A stretch of 64,000 nt of DNA from Sphingomonas sp. OV641 (GTDB lineage: Bacteria > Pseudomonadota > Alphaproteobacteria > Sphingomonadales > Sphingomonadaceae). A program made the position numbers and the translations under genes. The stretch lies in contig NZ_FNZB01000001.1 of the NCBI RefSeq assembly GCF_900109205.1, positions 434,001 through 498,000 on the forward strand, written 5' to 3'. Positions 55,160-64,000 of this stretch are shown one piece after another; positions within the stretch are counted from its first letter, which is position 1; each line of letters starts with the position of its first letter. The notes under the pieces were generated by a model. The model was not told the origin of the DNA. It was given only the letters and a program-made list of their open reading frames with translations, and did not search any database.

Positions 55160-56601
55160 AAGCCGAGCCGACGCAGCCGCGCATGGCGATCCTGCGAAGG
55201 CTGCGGCTCGGAATTCATCGGCGTGGGACCGATCGGCTCACCATCGTCCGTGCGCGTCATCCAGGACACCGTGCCGAGCGCAAACATCAGCCAAATGTAG
55301 CTGTTGTTCCAGAGATGCACGCTGACGGCGGCGATCATCGTGGCGACCAGCGAAAAGATCACCCCACGGCGCATGTCCCGGCCCTCAACATCAGTTTCCG
55401 GATGATGAGCGATGCGCCAGATCGACACAACAAACGCCGCGGCCAGGAGGATCAAGCCGGGGAGTCCGTAACGATAAGCGATCACCAGCCAGAAATTGTC
55501 CATGCTGGCGTGCATGAACGCGGGCCGCTCCCAATCGTCGGTCCCATGGCCGAGGAGCGGCGAGTCCATGACCGCGGCCGAGCCGAACTGCCAGATCAGG
55601 ATCCGATTGTAGGAGCTTTGCGCGCTGAACGTCGCATAGTCGACAAACAGGTGAAACGGCGTGCGGTCGGACAGAAGATCAGCGGCGATATAGAGCGCGA
55701 TCACCAGCGAGATCAGGATCGTCCAGCGCTTCTGCACAGTCCGCAGGATCGCGTTCCACAGCATGAGGCCGAACTGGATGTTCATGCTGAGCAGTGCACC
55801 GGTGGACAGCGACGTCATCGCTGCAAGGATAACCGCGGGAGTGCCGAACCAGCGCATCAGCCGACCTTGCCGACCGGGAAACATGAAGACGGCCGCCGAG
55901 ACCAGCGTGGCAGCGAACATGCCGAGCAGGATCGGGTGTTCAAACACCCCCTGAGCGCGGTGAAATCCCCAGCGTGGATCCATATGGGTGGGCAGAAGCG
56001 TGCTGCTGAACAGGGCGGCGAGATCGAGCAGCGGCTTCGACCCGGTGACCGACTCCCACAGAAGGACGGGTAGCAACACGGCGACCCCGATCATGGCAGA
56101 AGCGAACACCAGGCGGGTGGCTCCTGCATTTCGGACGAGCACACGGCCGGTGAAATACGCCCCCGCAGTTTGCAGTAGAACGACGCCGGCGGGCTCCAGT
56201 GCGTTGCCGATGTCCAGCAGGAGGAGGCGCGTGAGGAAGGCCCAGCTGGCAAAGCCGAGGACGAGCAGATCGGTCGCTGTGCGCGGGCCCGCCCGGCCAC
56301 TCAGCCACGAAGTAAGCAGGGGAAGGAAGCCGATCGCCAGGTAGAGGAGGGCCGGTGGCAGTGCGATGGGACCGAGGAAGAAGACCGATGGCACGAACAG
56401 CACACAGATGAAGAGCAGGATGGCTGCGCGGGTGCTCGGCGCGACAACCTGCGCCGGAACTCCCGGCGGCTCAGCCTTTATCGAAGCGGCGGCGGCGGCA
56501 GGTGCGGAGAGACGTACCAAACGCCCGTGACGAACCGCCACGACGGGGCGGGCCGGCGCTGCCCCTCTTAAAGGCCGGCCGTCAGACGGCTGAGGCTTCA
56601 T
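55156..56601 (-). CDS. O-antigen ligase/polymerase-type membrane protein
   Basis: 481-aa polytopic protein. Hydrophobic segments alternate with short loops, and the large loop before the last helices contains QSSYNRILIWQFGSAAVMDSPLLGHGTDDWER, the pattern of WaaL/Wzy-type proteins (Wzy_C). It probably polymerises the repeat units or ligates the chain. The C-terminus carries a Gln/Pro/Asp-rich hydrophilic tail (EPIGPTPMNSEPQPSQDRHAR). Confidence 0.84.
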   Translation of the reverse strand: MKPQPSDGRPLRGAAPARPVVAVRHGRLVRLSAPAAAAASIKAEPPGVPAQVVAPSTRAAILLFICVLFVPSVFFLGPIALPPALLYLAIGFLPLLTSWLSGRAGPRTATDLLVLGFASWAFLTRLLLLDIGNALEPAGVVLLQTAGAYFTGRVLVRNAGATRLVFASAMIGVAVLLPVLLWESVTGSKPLLDLAALFSSTLLPTHMDPRWGFHRAQGVFEHPILLGMFAATLVSAAVFMFPGRQGRLMRWFGTPAVILAAMTSLSTGALLSMNIQFGLMLWNAILRTVQKRWTILISLVIALYIAADLLSDRTPFHLFVDYATFSAQSSYNRILIWQFGSAAVMDSPLLGHGTDDWERPAFMHASMDNFWLVIAYRYGLPGLILLAAAFVVSIWRIAHHPETDVEGRDMRRGVIFSLVATMIAAVSVHLWNNSYIWLMFALGTVSWMTRTDDGEPIGPTPMNSEPQPSQDRHARLRRLGF

Positions 56602-56634
56602 CGAAACGCCTCTATGCGCGATCCTGTCCAGCGA

Positions 56635-57687
56635 TCAGGCAAGGGCTTGAAACCAGCGCTTGACGACCACCTTCGGATTTAAGCGGTCCACGTCGATCTG
56701 ACGCTTGGCAGGGATGCCGCCGATCAGGCTTGCGGCGACGGAGAAGGTGGAATGCCGCGAGTGGATCAGCCAATCGCACTCGGCGAGCGCAAACATGTCG
56801 ATTACGGCATTCTCCGCTTCCCGTAGCGGATCGCCCATCTGCGTGCCGGAATAATGAAGCGCGGCGCCATCCTCGGCCAATTGTTTGTCGATGGTGAACA
56901 CACGCTTGAAGCGGCTGGCGATGTAAGCCTGCGCCTCGGCGCTGTCCGTCGCCAGGAAGATATCGCTGGCCGGTGAGCGTTCACGCAGCTTGGCGAGGGC
57001 GCGCTCGATCTTCGCCAGCGGCACCTTGCGATCGGTGAAGCGAATATGCACCCCGATGATGGGCCGGTGCCGTCCGGCGAAGAGGCGGCTGACGGTTTGC
57101 CGCACGCGATCGTTCGGCGTAAAATACCGGTGCAGCATGTCCTGCGTGATCGCATCCAGGCTTCGCCCGTCGAACCGCCGATCCGCGTGCAGCCGCCCGC
57201 GCAGACGCGCCAGCTTTGGCAGATAGGACCAGAAGACGCCCACGCGGGCGAGCGGATCGGGACCTGCTAAAGGAATGGACAGGCGCCGATAGATGAAGGG
57301 GCTGGAGTGCCTGTCGGGGAAGTGCCGGGCGATGATGCTGACCGGCTGCTCGGCGAGGCGCCCCGACCAGAGCGCGGGGGCAACACAGGTGCTGCCATCG
57401 TAGCAGGCGGGATCGATCCTGACCGGATCGCGGAACAGGAGAGGGTAAAGATTCGTGCCTTCGGGCAGGTACAAGCCGTCCCGCCAATCGATGACGGGGG
57501 TGCGGCCACCGAGCTGCGCCAGGATCACGCCAGTGACGCCAGCGAGCATACGGTTGCCGAGCCCGCCCTTCGCCTTGATCAGCAGCGGGCGAACGCCGTG
57601 CGGCAGCGGCGCCTGATCCCCGGCCGGCGCGGTGTCGTTCGCGGGGGATGGCCGCAGCGACTGGCGAGCGTCAGAGACTGTCGACAT
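56635..57687 (-). CDS. Fucosyltransferase-like glycosyltransferase
   Basis: 350-aa cytoplasmic GT-B-type protein. KAKGGLGNRMLAG near residue 39 matches the NodZ/GT11/GT23 fucosyltransferase N-terminal motif, and IIGVHIRFTDRKVP in the second half is the GDP-fucose-binding region with the conserved arginine. The C-terminal HSRHSTFSVAASLIGG is also shared with this group. It would add fucose (or a related sugar) to the repeat unit. It overlaps the downstream gene by 17 bases. Confidence 0.75.
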   Translation of the reverse strand: MSTVSDARQSLRPSPANDTAPAGDQAPLPHGVRPLLIKAKGGLGNRMLAGVTGVILAQLGGRTPVIDWRDGLYLPEGTNLYPLLFRDPVRIDPACYDGSTCVAPALWSGRLAEQPVSIIARHFPDRHSSPFIYRRLSIPLAGPDPLARVGVFWSYLPKLARLRGRLHADRRFDGRSLDAITQDMLHRYFTPNDRVRQTVSRLFAGRHRPIIGVHIRFTDRKVPLAKIERALAKLRERSPASDIFLATDSAEAQAYIASRFKRVFTIDKQLAEDGAALHYSGTQMGDPLREAENAVIDMFALAECDWLIHSRHSTFSVAASLIGGIPAKRQIDVDRLNPKVVVKRWFQALA

Positions 57688-58801
57688 AGCGGCGGAGACT
57701 TTCGCTGTAACGATGGAGGGGGCGGCCGGCGGCCCAGGCCCGCACGGCGGCCGCGCCGGCGTCCGCCCGGGCAGGCACGACCTGGTTGTTCCTCACGCGT
57801 TCGACACGCTTGTTGCCGATGAGGTAAATCGGGGCCTTGTTGCCGCGAAGCGCGGCATGGCCGTTTACCCGAATCCAGCTCTTCTGATCGGGGTAGGCAG
57901 CGACGGTGTTGGCCGTCAGCGTTAGCGACTCCGTTTCGGAGAGAACGGCGATGCCATTGAACATGCCGCCCACCACGATGTTCTCTTCCAGCGCGATGTT
58001 CCGGTATGGCAGGCTGCCGGTTTCATCGCGCAGGAAGATGCCCTGCATCGCCTTGCCCCGCCCGCGATGAATGACGTTGCCGATGATCCTGATGTCGTGC
58101 GCGCCGGTTTTCTGGCGACTGGTCCAGAACTGGATCCCGTCCGGATGATCCTTGGCCGCCGGAGTGAAACCGGTGACGTGGTTATAGGCGATCAGGACGT
58201 TCGAGTTCCCGCCGCCACGAATCGCATCCATGCGGAGATCGTGGAAATAGCTCGACACCACCGACACGCCGGAGGTGTCGAGAAGGGACACGGCGATCAC
58301 GGCATTGGTGAATTCCGCGTGCGAGATCGTCGCACCGACGCAGTCGCGCAATTGCAGGATCTTGTCCTCGGCAAGTCCGACCGGCCCGGCCCGGCCGCTG
58401 GCAAGAACATGCGTGATCGTGAGGTTGCGCACGTCGCGAAACAGGAAGTCCTCCTGCGCCGCCGTGCCTGATCCACGCAGCACGAGGTTGCGGAAGGTAA
58501 GGTTCGCGCTGCCGCGCAGGTTCACGCCCGTTAGCACCGCGCGACGCGCCGGATCCTGGGAGGTGATGACCAGTTCGCTCGCGGGCTTGATCTCCCGCAG
58601 GGCGAAGGGCGCGTAATTGCCGGGCGCGAGCAGGATGCGCTGCCCGCCGCGCGCCTGACGCAGAACCATCACGAGCTGCGCCGTGTTTTGCACGACCACC
58701 TCCCGCAGCGGTGCGGGAGCGGGCATCGCTGATCCTGAGGCCAGCGCACCGAGACCCATGGCAATCGCGGCCGAAACGGATCGAACTGAGGTGATCGGCA
58801 T
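57671..58801 (-). CDS. Sec-exported right-handed beta-helix protein
   Basis: 376 aa, paralogue of the beta-helix domain at 45724. Shared segments: DHPDGIQFWTSRQKTGAHD, NVIHRGRGKAMQGIFLRDET, LPYRNIALEENIVVGGMFNG, SWIRV. Signal peptide at residues 1-25 (MPITSVRSVSAAIAMGLGA...) targets it to the periplasm or outside, without RTX repeats. Likely carbohydrate-active: lyase or epimerase on the exported polysaccharide. The ATG at 58801 is chosen because the signal peptide begins there. Last gene of the minus-strand flippase-polymerase-fucosyltransferase operon. Confidence 0.84.
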   Translation of the reverse strand: MPITSVRSVSAAIAMGLGALASGSAMPAPAPLREVVVQNTAQLVMVLRQARGGQRILLAPGNYAPFALREIKPASELVITSQDPARRAVLTGVNLRGSANLTFRNLVLRGSGTAAQEDFLFRDVRNLTITHVLASGRAGPVGLAEDKILQLRDCVGATISHAEFTNAVIAVSLLDTSGVSVVSSYFHDLRMDAIRGGGNSNVLIAYNHVTGFTPAAKDHPDGIQFWTSRQKTGAHDIRIIGNVIHRGRGKAMQGIFLRDETGSLPYRNIALEENIVVGGMFNGIAVLSETESLTLTANTVAAYPDQKSWIRVNGHAALRGNKAPIYLIGNKRVERVRNNQVVPARADAGAAAVRAWAAGRPLHRYSESLRRYVDSL

Positions 58802-58914
58802 GGTCCCTCGCCGCGTGATGCTGCACCAGCAGGGATACCGCCTGTTGCACCGGCGATGGGAGGGGTTGCCGCAGGAATGGACCAACATGATCCGGGCGGG
58901 CGGAACATCGGGGG

Positions 58915-59610
58915 ATGGAGATGATCGGAGCGCTGCAATCGACGATGCTGGAGAAGCTTTATGCCGGGCGGCGTTCGCACGGCTGGTTTCTGCGGCTGAT
59001 GCGGCGGTGGGACGGCGGGGAGATGCGCTCACCCATGCTGCGGCAGCTGATGCGCACGCGCGAGGGCGTGACGGTGGGGGATTATTCCTATGGCGCGATC
59101 CTGCAGCGCGGGGTGCTGCCGCGCGGTACAATGGTGGGGCGGTGGTGCTCGGTCGGGCAGGACCTGATCGTCCGGCGGCGGGATCACCCGATCGAGCGGG
59201 TGACGCAGCACCCCTTCTTCTACAATGCGAAGCTGAATCTCGTGCCGTGCGACACCATCCCGCGCGATGAGGAAAATCCGCTGGTGATCGGCAATGACGT
59301 CTGGATCGGCGACCGGGTCACGATCCTGAGCGGATGCCGACACATCGGCGATGGCGCGGTGCTGGCCGCCGGGGCGGTGATCACGCGCGACGTGCCGCCG
59401 TTCGCCATCATGGGCGGCGTGCCGGCGCGGCTGCTTCGGCCACGCTTCCCGGAGCCGGTCGCTCGACTGGTGGCGCAGTCGCGGTGGTGGGATTTCGACC
59501 TGGAGACGGTAGCGACGTGGCGGTCACTGCTGTTCCAGCCGCTCACCGAGCAAGATGCCGTGGCGCTTGTGGAACAATGCGAAGCGCTACGAGCTTCGCG
59601 GGCGCGGTGA
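58915..59610 (+). CDS. CatB-related O-acetyltransferase (hexapeptide repeat)
   Basis: 231-aa left-handed beta-helix acetyltransferase of the chloramphenicol-acetyltransferase-B (xenobiotic) type. Hexapeptide text [50 protein letters not shown] with the PAR ending. Likely acetylates a sugar of the polysaccharide using acetyl-CoA. Starts ATG 58915 (ATG 58921 is also possible). Diverges from the beta-helix gene. Confidence 0.86.
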   Translation: MEMIGALQSTMLEKLYAGRRSHGWFLRLMRRWDGGEMRSPMLRQLMRTREGVTVGDYSYGAILQRGVLPRGTMVGRWCSVGQDLIVRRRDHPIERVTQHPFFYNAKLNLVPCDTIPRDEENPLVIGNDVWIGDRVTILSGCRHIGDGAVLAAGAVITRDVPPFAIMGGVPARLLRPRFPEPVARLVAQSRWWDFDLETVATWRSLLFQPLTEQDAVALVEQCEALRASRAR

Positions 59611-59702
59611 GGATCAGGAATCCGCTATCGCGTGCGGCGGGACGGCGCGGTCCGAAATGGAGCGGGAGCGCGTTGGAGGTCTGAGTGATCGCGTCAGCGG
59701 GT

Positions 59703-59727
59703 GGGGCGAGCGCGTAGCGCCCGCCCC
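59703..59727. terminator. Terminator between convergent genes
   Basis: GGGGCGAGCGC pairs with GCGCCCGCCCC, 11 positions with one A-C mismatch and a GTA loop, between the acetyltransferase and the TonB-dependent receptor gene. It can serve both directions. Confidence 0.65.
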
Positions 59728-59738
59728 GGACGTGCTGA

Positions 59739-62700
59739 TCAGCGCGTCTCCATCCGGAGGCCGATGCGGAACTGCCGGCCGAGCAGATCCGAATAGGTGC
59801 TGTTCGCGGCCAAGCCTGTTTCCGGAAGCAGCAGCGGCCAGCGATCGAACAGGTTGGTCACGTTGATGAAGAACTGGGCGTTGGCGTCCCCGAACGTCAC
59901 CTTCTTCGTCAGGTTGAGATCGGCATAGAACAGGCCGGACACGTGATTGTCGTCATAGGTCGGCGCCTGCGTGGTCGAGAGCGGGCAACCGGTGGAGCAT
60001 TCAACTCCGTTCGCGACATATTTGCCCGAGCTGATTCCACGACCGACAGCGGTGATCGAGAAGTCCGGAGCGTCATAGGTGGCGCTGAAGCGATAGATCC
60101 ACTTGGGCGTGGTGGCCTGCCCGCCGTTCACCCCGACCGAGTTGGTGATCACCGCGCCCGGAACGCCGGTATCGAGGATGTTGTCGATGTAGCGAGTGGC
60201 AACGCCGCGCAACGTGAAATTGCCCGCAGCGTCGGCAAAGAAACGATCCAGCGGCACGCGGTACGACGCGTCGATGTCAACGCCGCGTACCGTCTGGCTG
60301 GCCGCGTTGAACGGCTGGCTACGAACCAGCTTGTACGGCTGCCCCGGAGTCGAGCGGTTCGGATCATCGGAGATGGCGGCGCAGAAATCCTGATTGCCGA
60401 CATAGCACAGGTCAAAGATGCTCTGCGCGCTGAACGTGGTGATCCCGTCCTCGATATCGATGTCGAAATAGTCGACCGACAGGTTGAAGCCCGGCAGGAA
60501 ACGTGGCGTCAGCACGACGCCGGCATTCCAGGAATCGGATTTCTCGACTCGCAGGCTGGTATTGCCGGTCACAAAGCCGGAATAGCCGAAGGTCGCCGGG
60601 CCATTGGCGCCATCGCTGGTGTAGGCAGGGTTGCGCACGGAATCGCTGTTCGCGGAGCCGCCCTGATACAGTTCGTTGAGGTTTGGCGCGCGAATGTCAC
60701 GCGAGCGAGTGACGCGAACCCGGATATCGTCGATCGGCTGCCAGGTGGCGCCCGCCTTCCACGTGGTGACATAGCCGGCAGTCGAATAATCGGTCGCACG
60801 CACCGCGCCGTTGAACTCCAGCCCGAAACCGAGCGGCACCACGGTTTCGAGGAAAACCTCCTTCACATTGTAGCTGCCGTTGGTGGGCAGGTAGTTGCCG
60901 ACCGACCAGACGTTGGTCGTGGTCGGTTGCCCCGCCGAGTTGGTCGACGAGATCGGCTGGAACTGGGTCGGCACGAAGCCGCGAATCTTCTCTTCGCGAT
61001 ATTCGGCACCGGTGGCGATGCTGACGTCGCCGGCCCAGGTGCGGAACGGCGTGACCGAAAGATTGAAGGCAGCGTTATACTGCTCGACCACTTCGTCGCG
61101 GTACGGATCACCCAGCACGTAGGCGATGGCCGCCGGGTTGGCGACGCCGATGCCGAGGCGGTTCAGCGGAACGCAGTTCGGATCATTGTTCGTCGCACTG
61201 GTATCGACGTTGACCAGGCACTGGATGGAGCCTGCGGCATAGCTGCTGCCGGCCGGCGCGAAGGCAGCGGCCGTGGCGTTGTTCATCCGATTAATGTTCA
61301 TGATGTTGCGCAGTTGTTCGCGCAGGTCGGCGCGGCCGTATTGACCGTAGATGTTCCAGATTGCGTCCTTACCGAACACCTCCGCGGTACCCTCGGCGCC
61401 GATCGCATAGCGCTGCACCTCGCGCTTGTTGTCGACCGCGCGGAATGGCAGGTCCGCCGCCGTCGTGGCGAGGGTTACCCCGGTGACGCCGGTCAGCGCC
61501 GACGGGCCAAGGGCGTTGTAGAGGAAGGCGTTGCATGTCACCGGCACAGGCACGGTGGTGCAACCCGTGGCGTTCAGCCCGATCCCGGTCGAGAGGTTCG
61601 GCCCGGCGTTGAAGAACACCTGCTGCCAATTGTACGAGCCTTCCGCGAAGATCTCGATATCGTCGGCGATCTCATAGCTTGCGCGGGCAAAGACGCCGCG
61701 ACGATCGTCCTCCGGATCAAGACCGATGCGACGACCGGAATCGTTCACCTGCCAGCTGCCACCCTGCGTCAGCGAAGGGGCGGCCGATCCGGTGGGCGAC
61801 GGGAAGGTGAGAGCGCCATATTGATATTGGTTGATCGAGCCGTTGTAGCCGAAATAGGTGCCGCGCAGCTGGTTGGCGCGAACGCCCGTGGAGCCGGTGA
61901 TGAGGCCGCCGGGCGTGGAGTTCGCCGCGCCGACCTGGCGGCGGATCAGATATTGCGGCGTGGTGCTGGTCGCCGTCCAGTTCGGATCCTGGATGCGGAC
62001 ATAGCCCGTGGCGTTCCAGTCGCGATCGACCTCGAAGATGCCATCGCGATGCGCCAGTTCCGCGTTGAGGAGCAGGTGGCCGCGACCCTCGCTGCCCCAG
62101 GAGAGGCCGCCGGTGACCGAGAAGGAGTAATTGGCGCCGTCGCCCTCGCCGGTGATGCCGCTGTCGATCGCGACCTTCAGCCCGGTATACTTCTTGTCGA
62201 GCACAAAGTTGACCACGCCGGCCACCGCATCCGACCCATAGGCGGACGATGCGCCGCCAGTGACGACCTCGACGCTCTTGATCAGCGCCTGCGGGATCGT
62301 GTTGACGTCGACAAGGCCAGTGACGGTCGAAGCGACCGAGCGGCGGCCGTCGAGGAGCACCAGCGTGCGCGTCTCGTTAAGGTTACGCAGGTTAAGCGCG
62401 TTGATGCCGGCCTGACCGCTGGACAGGTTCAGGCGCGAGTTGGACGGACGCGTGGAGCCAGCGAGCGCGGGCAATTGGTTCACGAAATCCGCGACGTTGT
62501 TCGACGGCGAGGAATTCTGGATTTCCTCCTGCGTCAGAACGGTGAGCGGGGTCGGCGCCTGGAAACCATCACGCACGATGCGCGTGCCGGTGACGACCAC
62601 GTCGGGCCCGCTGCTGTCATCGCTGGTGCCGGGCGCCGGATCGCCGATCTGCGCCGTTGCGACACTCGACGGCTGCGTTTGTGCCGCTGCTGGTGCGGCG

Positions 62701-62768
62701 AGGCCGGCGGCCAGGGCAATCAGCCCCGTCGTGCCGAGCATTGCCCTGGACAAGAAAATATCACGCAT
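59739..62768 (-). CDS. TonB-dependent receptor
   Basis: 1009-aa outer-membrane receptor. Signal peptide (MRDIFLSRAMLGTTGLIALA...), TonB box/plug region DVVVTGTRIVRDGFQAPTPL, plug domain with TQEEIQNSSPSNNVADFVNQLP and SSAYGSDAVAGVVNFVLDKK, then a 22-strand barrel with LNETRTLVLLDGRR. It imports iron complexes or other large nutrients using TonB energy. The chain ends FRIGLRMETR without the usual terminal aromatic residue. GGGGGA lies shortly before the ATG. No regulator or TonB gene is adjacent. Confidence 0.93.
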   Translation of the reverse strand: MRDIFLSRAMLGTTGLIALAAGLAAPAAAQTQPSSVATAQIGDPAPGTSDDSSGPDVVVTGTRIVRDGFQAPTPLTVLTQEEIQNSSPSNNVADFVNQLPALAGSTRPSNSRLNLSSGQAGINALNLRNLNETRTLVLLDGRRSVASTVTGLVDVNTIPQALIKSVEVVTGGASSAYGSDAVAGVVNFVLDKKYTGLKVAIDSGITGEGDGANYSFSVTGGLSWGSEGRGHLLLNAELAHRDGIFEVDRDWNATGYVRIQDPNWTATSTTPQYLIRRQVGAANSTPGGLITGSTGVRANQLRGTYFGYNGSINQYQYGALTFPSPTGSAAPSLTQGGSWQVNDSGRRIGLDPEDDRRGVFARASYEIADDIEIFAEGSYNWQQVFFNAGPNLSTGIGLNATGCTTVPVPVTCNAFLYNALGPSALTGVTGVTLATTAADLPFRAVDNKREVQRYAIGAEGTAEVFGKDAIWNIYGQYGRADLREQLRNIMNINRMNNATAAAFAPAGSSYAAGSIQCLVNVDTSATNNDPNCVPLNRLGIGVANPAAIAYVLGDPYRDEVVEQYNAAFNLSVTPFRTWAGDVSIATGAEYREEKIRGFVPTQFQPISSTNSAGQPTTTNVWSVGNYLPTNGSYNVKEVFLETVVPLGFGLEFNGAVRATDYSTAGYVTTWKAGATWQPIDDIRVRVTRSRDIRAPNLNELYQGGSANSDSVRNPAYTSDGANGPATFGYSGFVTGNTSLRVEKSDSWNAGVVLTPRFLPGFNLSVDYFDIDIEDGITTFSAQSIFDLCYVGNQDFCAAISDDPNRSTPGQPYKLVRSQPFNAASQTVRGVDIDASYRVPLDRFFADAAGNFTLRGVATRYIDNILDTGVPGAVITNSVGVNGGQATTPKWIYRFSATYDAPDFSITAVGRGISSGKYVANGVECSTGCPLSTTQAPTYDDNHVSGLFYADLNLTKKVTFGDANAQFFINVTNLFDRWPLLLPETGLAANSTYSDLLGRQFRIGLRMETR

Positions 62769-63040
62769 GTGCCGTCCCCCGAAAGCCCTTGAAACTGAAC
62801 CTACCTGCCCGCGTCATGCTGTTGTCGCAGATCGCCGTTACTCTGGAACGTGCCGGTATGGGCGGAAAGGCGTCAAGAGGCGATCAGCTTACGTTTGTTT
62901 GTTGATCCATAGATCGCGCATATGGGGCGAGCATTCCGAGCACCGCATAACCGCCTTCTATGAGGTGGGACGCGCTTGTCATGGACGCGCGGCCTGGGAG
63001 GGCGTTAGCCTGCGGCGGGACCCACGACGAAAGGATCGCA

Positions 63041-64000
63041 ATGCTCGACCGGCGCCTGTTTCTGCTTGGCTCCGCGGCGACGGCGCTGGTGTCTGTCGCA
63101 TGCCGCGGCCAGACCGCTCCCGCATCAGGCAGCGTCCAGGTTGAGGGGCTGTCCGCGCCGATCGAGATCATCGACGATCGCTGGGGCGTGCCGCACATCC
63201 GCGCGCAGACCAAGGCGGATGCGTTCTTCGGACAGGGTTACGTCGTCGCGCGTGACCGGCTGTTCCAGATCGACCTGGGGCACCGGCGCGAGCTGGGCCG
63301 GATGGCAGAGGCGTTCGGGCCCGATTTCGCCAAGCACGATGCGGTGGCGCGGCTGTTCCATTACCGCGGCAACCTGAATGCCGAACTAGCCCGCGTGCCG
63401 GATGAGGTGAGGGCGTGCGTTGCCGGCTATGTCGCCGGCATCAATGCGCGCATCGCCGAGGTCGAAAAAGATCCTGCGCTGCTGCCGCTTGAATATCGCA
63501 TCCTGGGCGTGATGCCGCTGCGCTGGGACATACGCGACCTGGTCCGCGCGCGCGGCAGCGCGATCGGCAATGCGGATGACGAGATCCGCCGCGCCAAGCT
63601 CGCGTCGCTGGGGCTTTTGGAGCTGGACGCGGTAGTTGCGCCGCTGCGCCCGGCGTGGAAGCTGGAGGTGCCGGCCGGGCTTGACGTGTCCAAGGTGTCC
63701 GACACGGATCTTGGCGTGCTGCAGATCGGGCGACTGCCGTTCGGTCCCGATACCCCGACGCGCGATCCGGACGAGCAGCTCGACCGGTCTCAGGCGGGGT
63801 CCAACGCCTGGACGGTCGCCGGCAGCCGCACGGCGACGGGGCGACCGATCCTGGCCAACGACCCGCACCTTGGCATCGGCGGCTTCGGGCCGCGGCACGT
63901 GGCGCATCTGACCGCACCGGGGCTGGACGTGATCGGCGGCGGGGCGCCAGGCCTTGCCGGGATCATGCAGGGGCATACCGATCGCTTCGCCTTCGGGCGC
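63041..64000 (+). CDS. Penicillin-acylase family protein, 5' part
   Basis: First 320 codons of an open frame running off the window. The start has a lipoprotein-like signal: MLDRRLFLLGSAATALVSVAC with a cysteine at residue 21. Then come IEIIDDRWGVPHIRAQTKADA and GYVVARDRLFQIDL, the N-terminal signature of the Ntn-hydrolase penicillin/cephalosporin acylase family. The autocatalytic nucleophile serine is Ser254 in QAGSNAWTVAGS, followed by LANDPHLGIG. The enzyme should cleave amide-linked acyl groups such as N-acyl homoserine lactones or beta-lactams after self-processing. AAGGAT lies before the ATG. Confidence 0.88.
   Translation, partial: MLDRRLFLLGSAATALVSVACRGQTAPASGSVQVEGLSAPIEIIDDRWGVPHIRAQTKADAFFGQGYVVARDRLFQIDLGHRRELGRMAEAFGPDFAKHDAVARLFHYRGNLNAELARVPDEVRACVAGYVAGINARIAEVEKDPALLPLEYRILGVMPLRWDIRDLVRARGSAIGNADDEIRRAKLASLGLLELDAVVAPLRPAWKLEVPAGLDVSKVSDTDLGVLQIGRLPFGPDTPTRDPDEQLDRSQAGSNAWTVAGSRTATGRPILANDPHLGIGGFGPRHVAHLTAPGLDVIGGGAPGLAGIMQGHTDRFAFGR

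Noticed and set aside
59943..62792. 949-codon plus-strand frame opposite the TonB-dependent receptor
   Set aside because: Shadow of the receptor gene in a third-position-GC frame; no domain.
1..64000. CRISPR array or rRNA operon
   Set aside because: No regularly spaced identical direct repeats and no rRNA-like sequence were noticed anywhere.

Overview
The window is a GC-rich bacterial chromosome segment, most likely from a Sphingomonas-like alphaproteobacterium (Sphingomonadaceae). The support is family-level: a large TonB-dependent receptor, DUF47 plus PiT phosphate genes, a PHA-system small protein, a fused ThiS-ThiG, an rsmI/yraN/gshB neighbourhood, an exopolysaccharide locus and many hairpin repeats typical of these genomes. 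No rRNA, CRISPR array or intact prophage was seen. Both ends cut through genes: tamA at the left, a penicillin-acylase-family gene at the right.

Layout. 0-5 kb: tamA (3' end) and tamB, coupled. 5-8.4 kb: alpha/beta hydrolase diverging from two tandem cysteine desulfurases and a 2Fe-2S ferredoxin with stop/start overlaps. 8.4-11.7 kb: SRP RNA, dnaX, ebfC, a small membrane protein, mtgA. 11.9-14.8 kb: a group-4 glycosyltransferase with an unrecognised 537-aa partner. 15.3-18.7 kb: tRNA-Pro(CGG), a CsgG/HfaB-like protein, a 37-codon secreted ORF, lepA. 18.8-22.3 kb: accessory stretch with a RelE/ParE-type toxin-antitoxin pair, an AT-rich two-gene cassette (unknown protein plus pentapeptide-repeat protein with a possible HTH) and an HTH-like protein. 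22.5-31.9 kb: purL, an RTX beta-solenoid protein, phospholipase D-like protein, arsC, accC-accB-aroQ, thiSG. 32.5-37.9 kb: dedA, gshB, yraN, an inserted RTX gene, rsmI and a divergent LpoA-like lipoprotein whose start codon overlaps that of rsmI. 38-45.5 kb: DUF47/PiT, PHA-system protein, VOC protein, lnt, metK (with an AT-rich palindrome in front), PAP2 phosphatase, trmB, CHAP protein.

45.7-59.6 kb is an exopolysaccharide locus: export protein (Wza-like), chain-length protein (Wzz/GumC-like), a CpsD-like P-loop protein with an altered Walker A, an AAA ATPase, flippase, O-antigen polymerase/ligase-type protein, fucosyltransferase-like protein, and a CatB-type acetyltransferase. It is flanked by two clearly paralogous right-handed beta-helix proteins, one with an RTX tail and one with a Sec signal. 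A decayed IS3-family transposase lies inside. The initiating sugar transferase is not in the window. 59.7-64 kb: TonB-dependent receptor and the start of a penicillin-acylase-family gene.

The best candidates for something undescribed are the AT-rich cassette at 19.5-21.1 kb, the paired beta-helix proteins around the polysaccharide locus, and the Walker-A-altered P-loop protein inside it. Functions are inferred from reading the sequence; no database search was possible.
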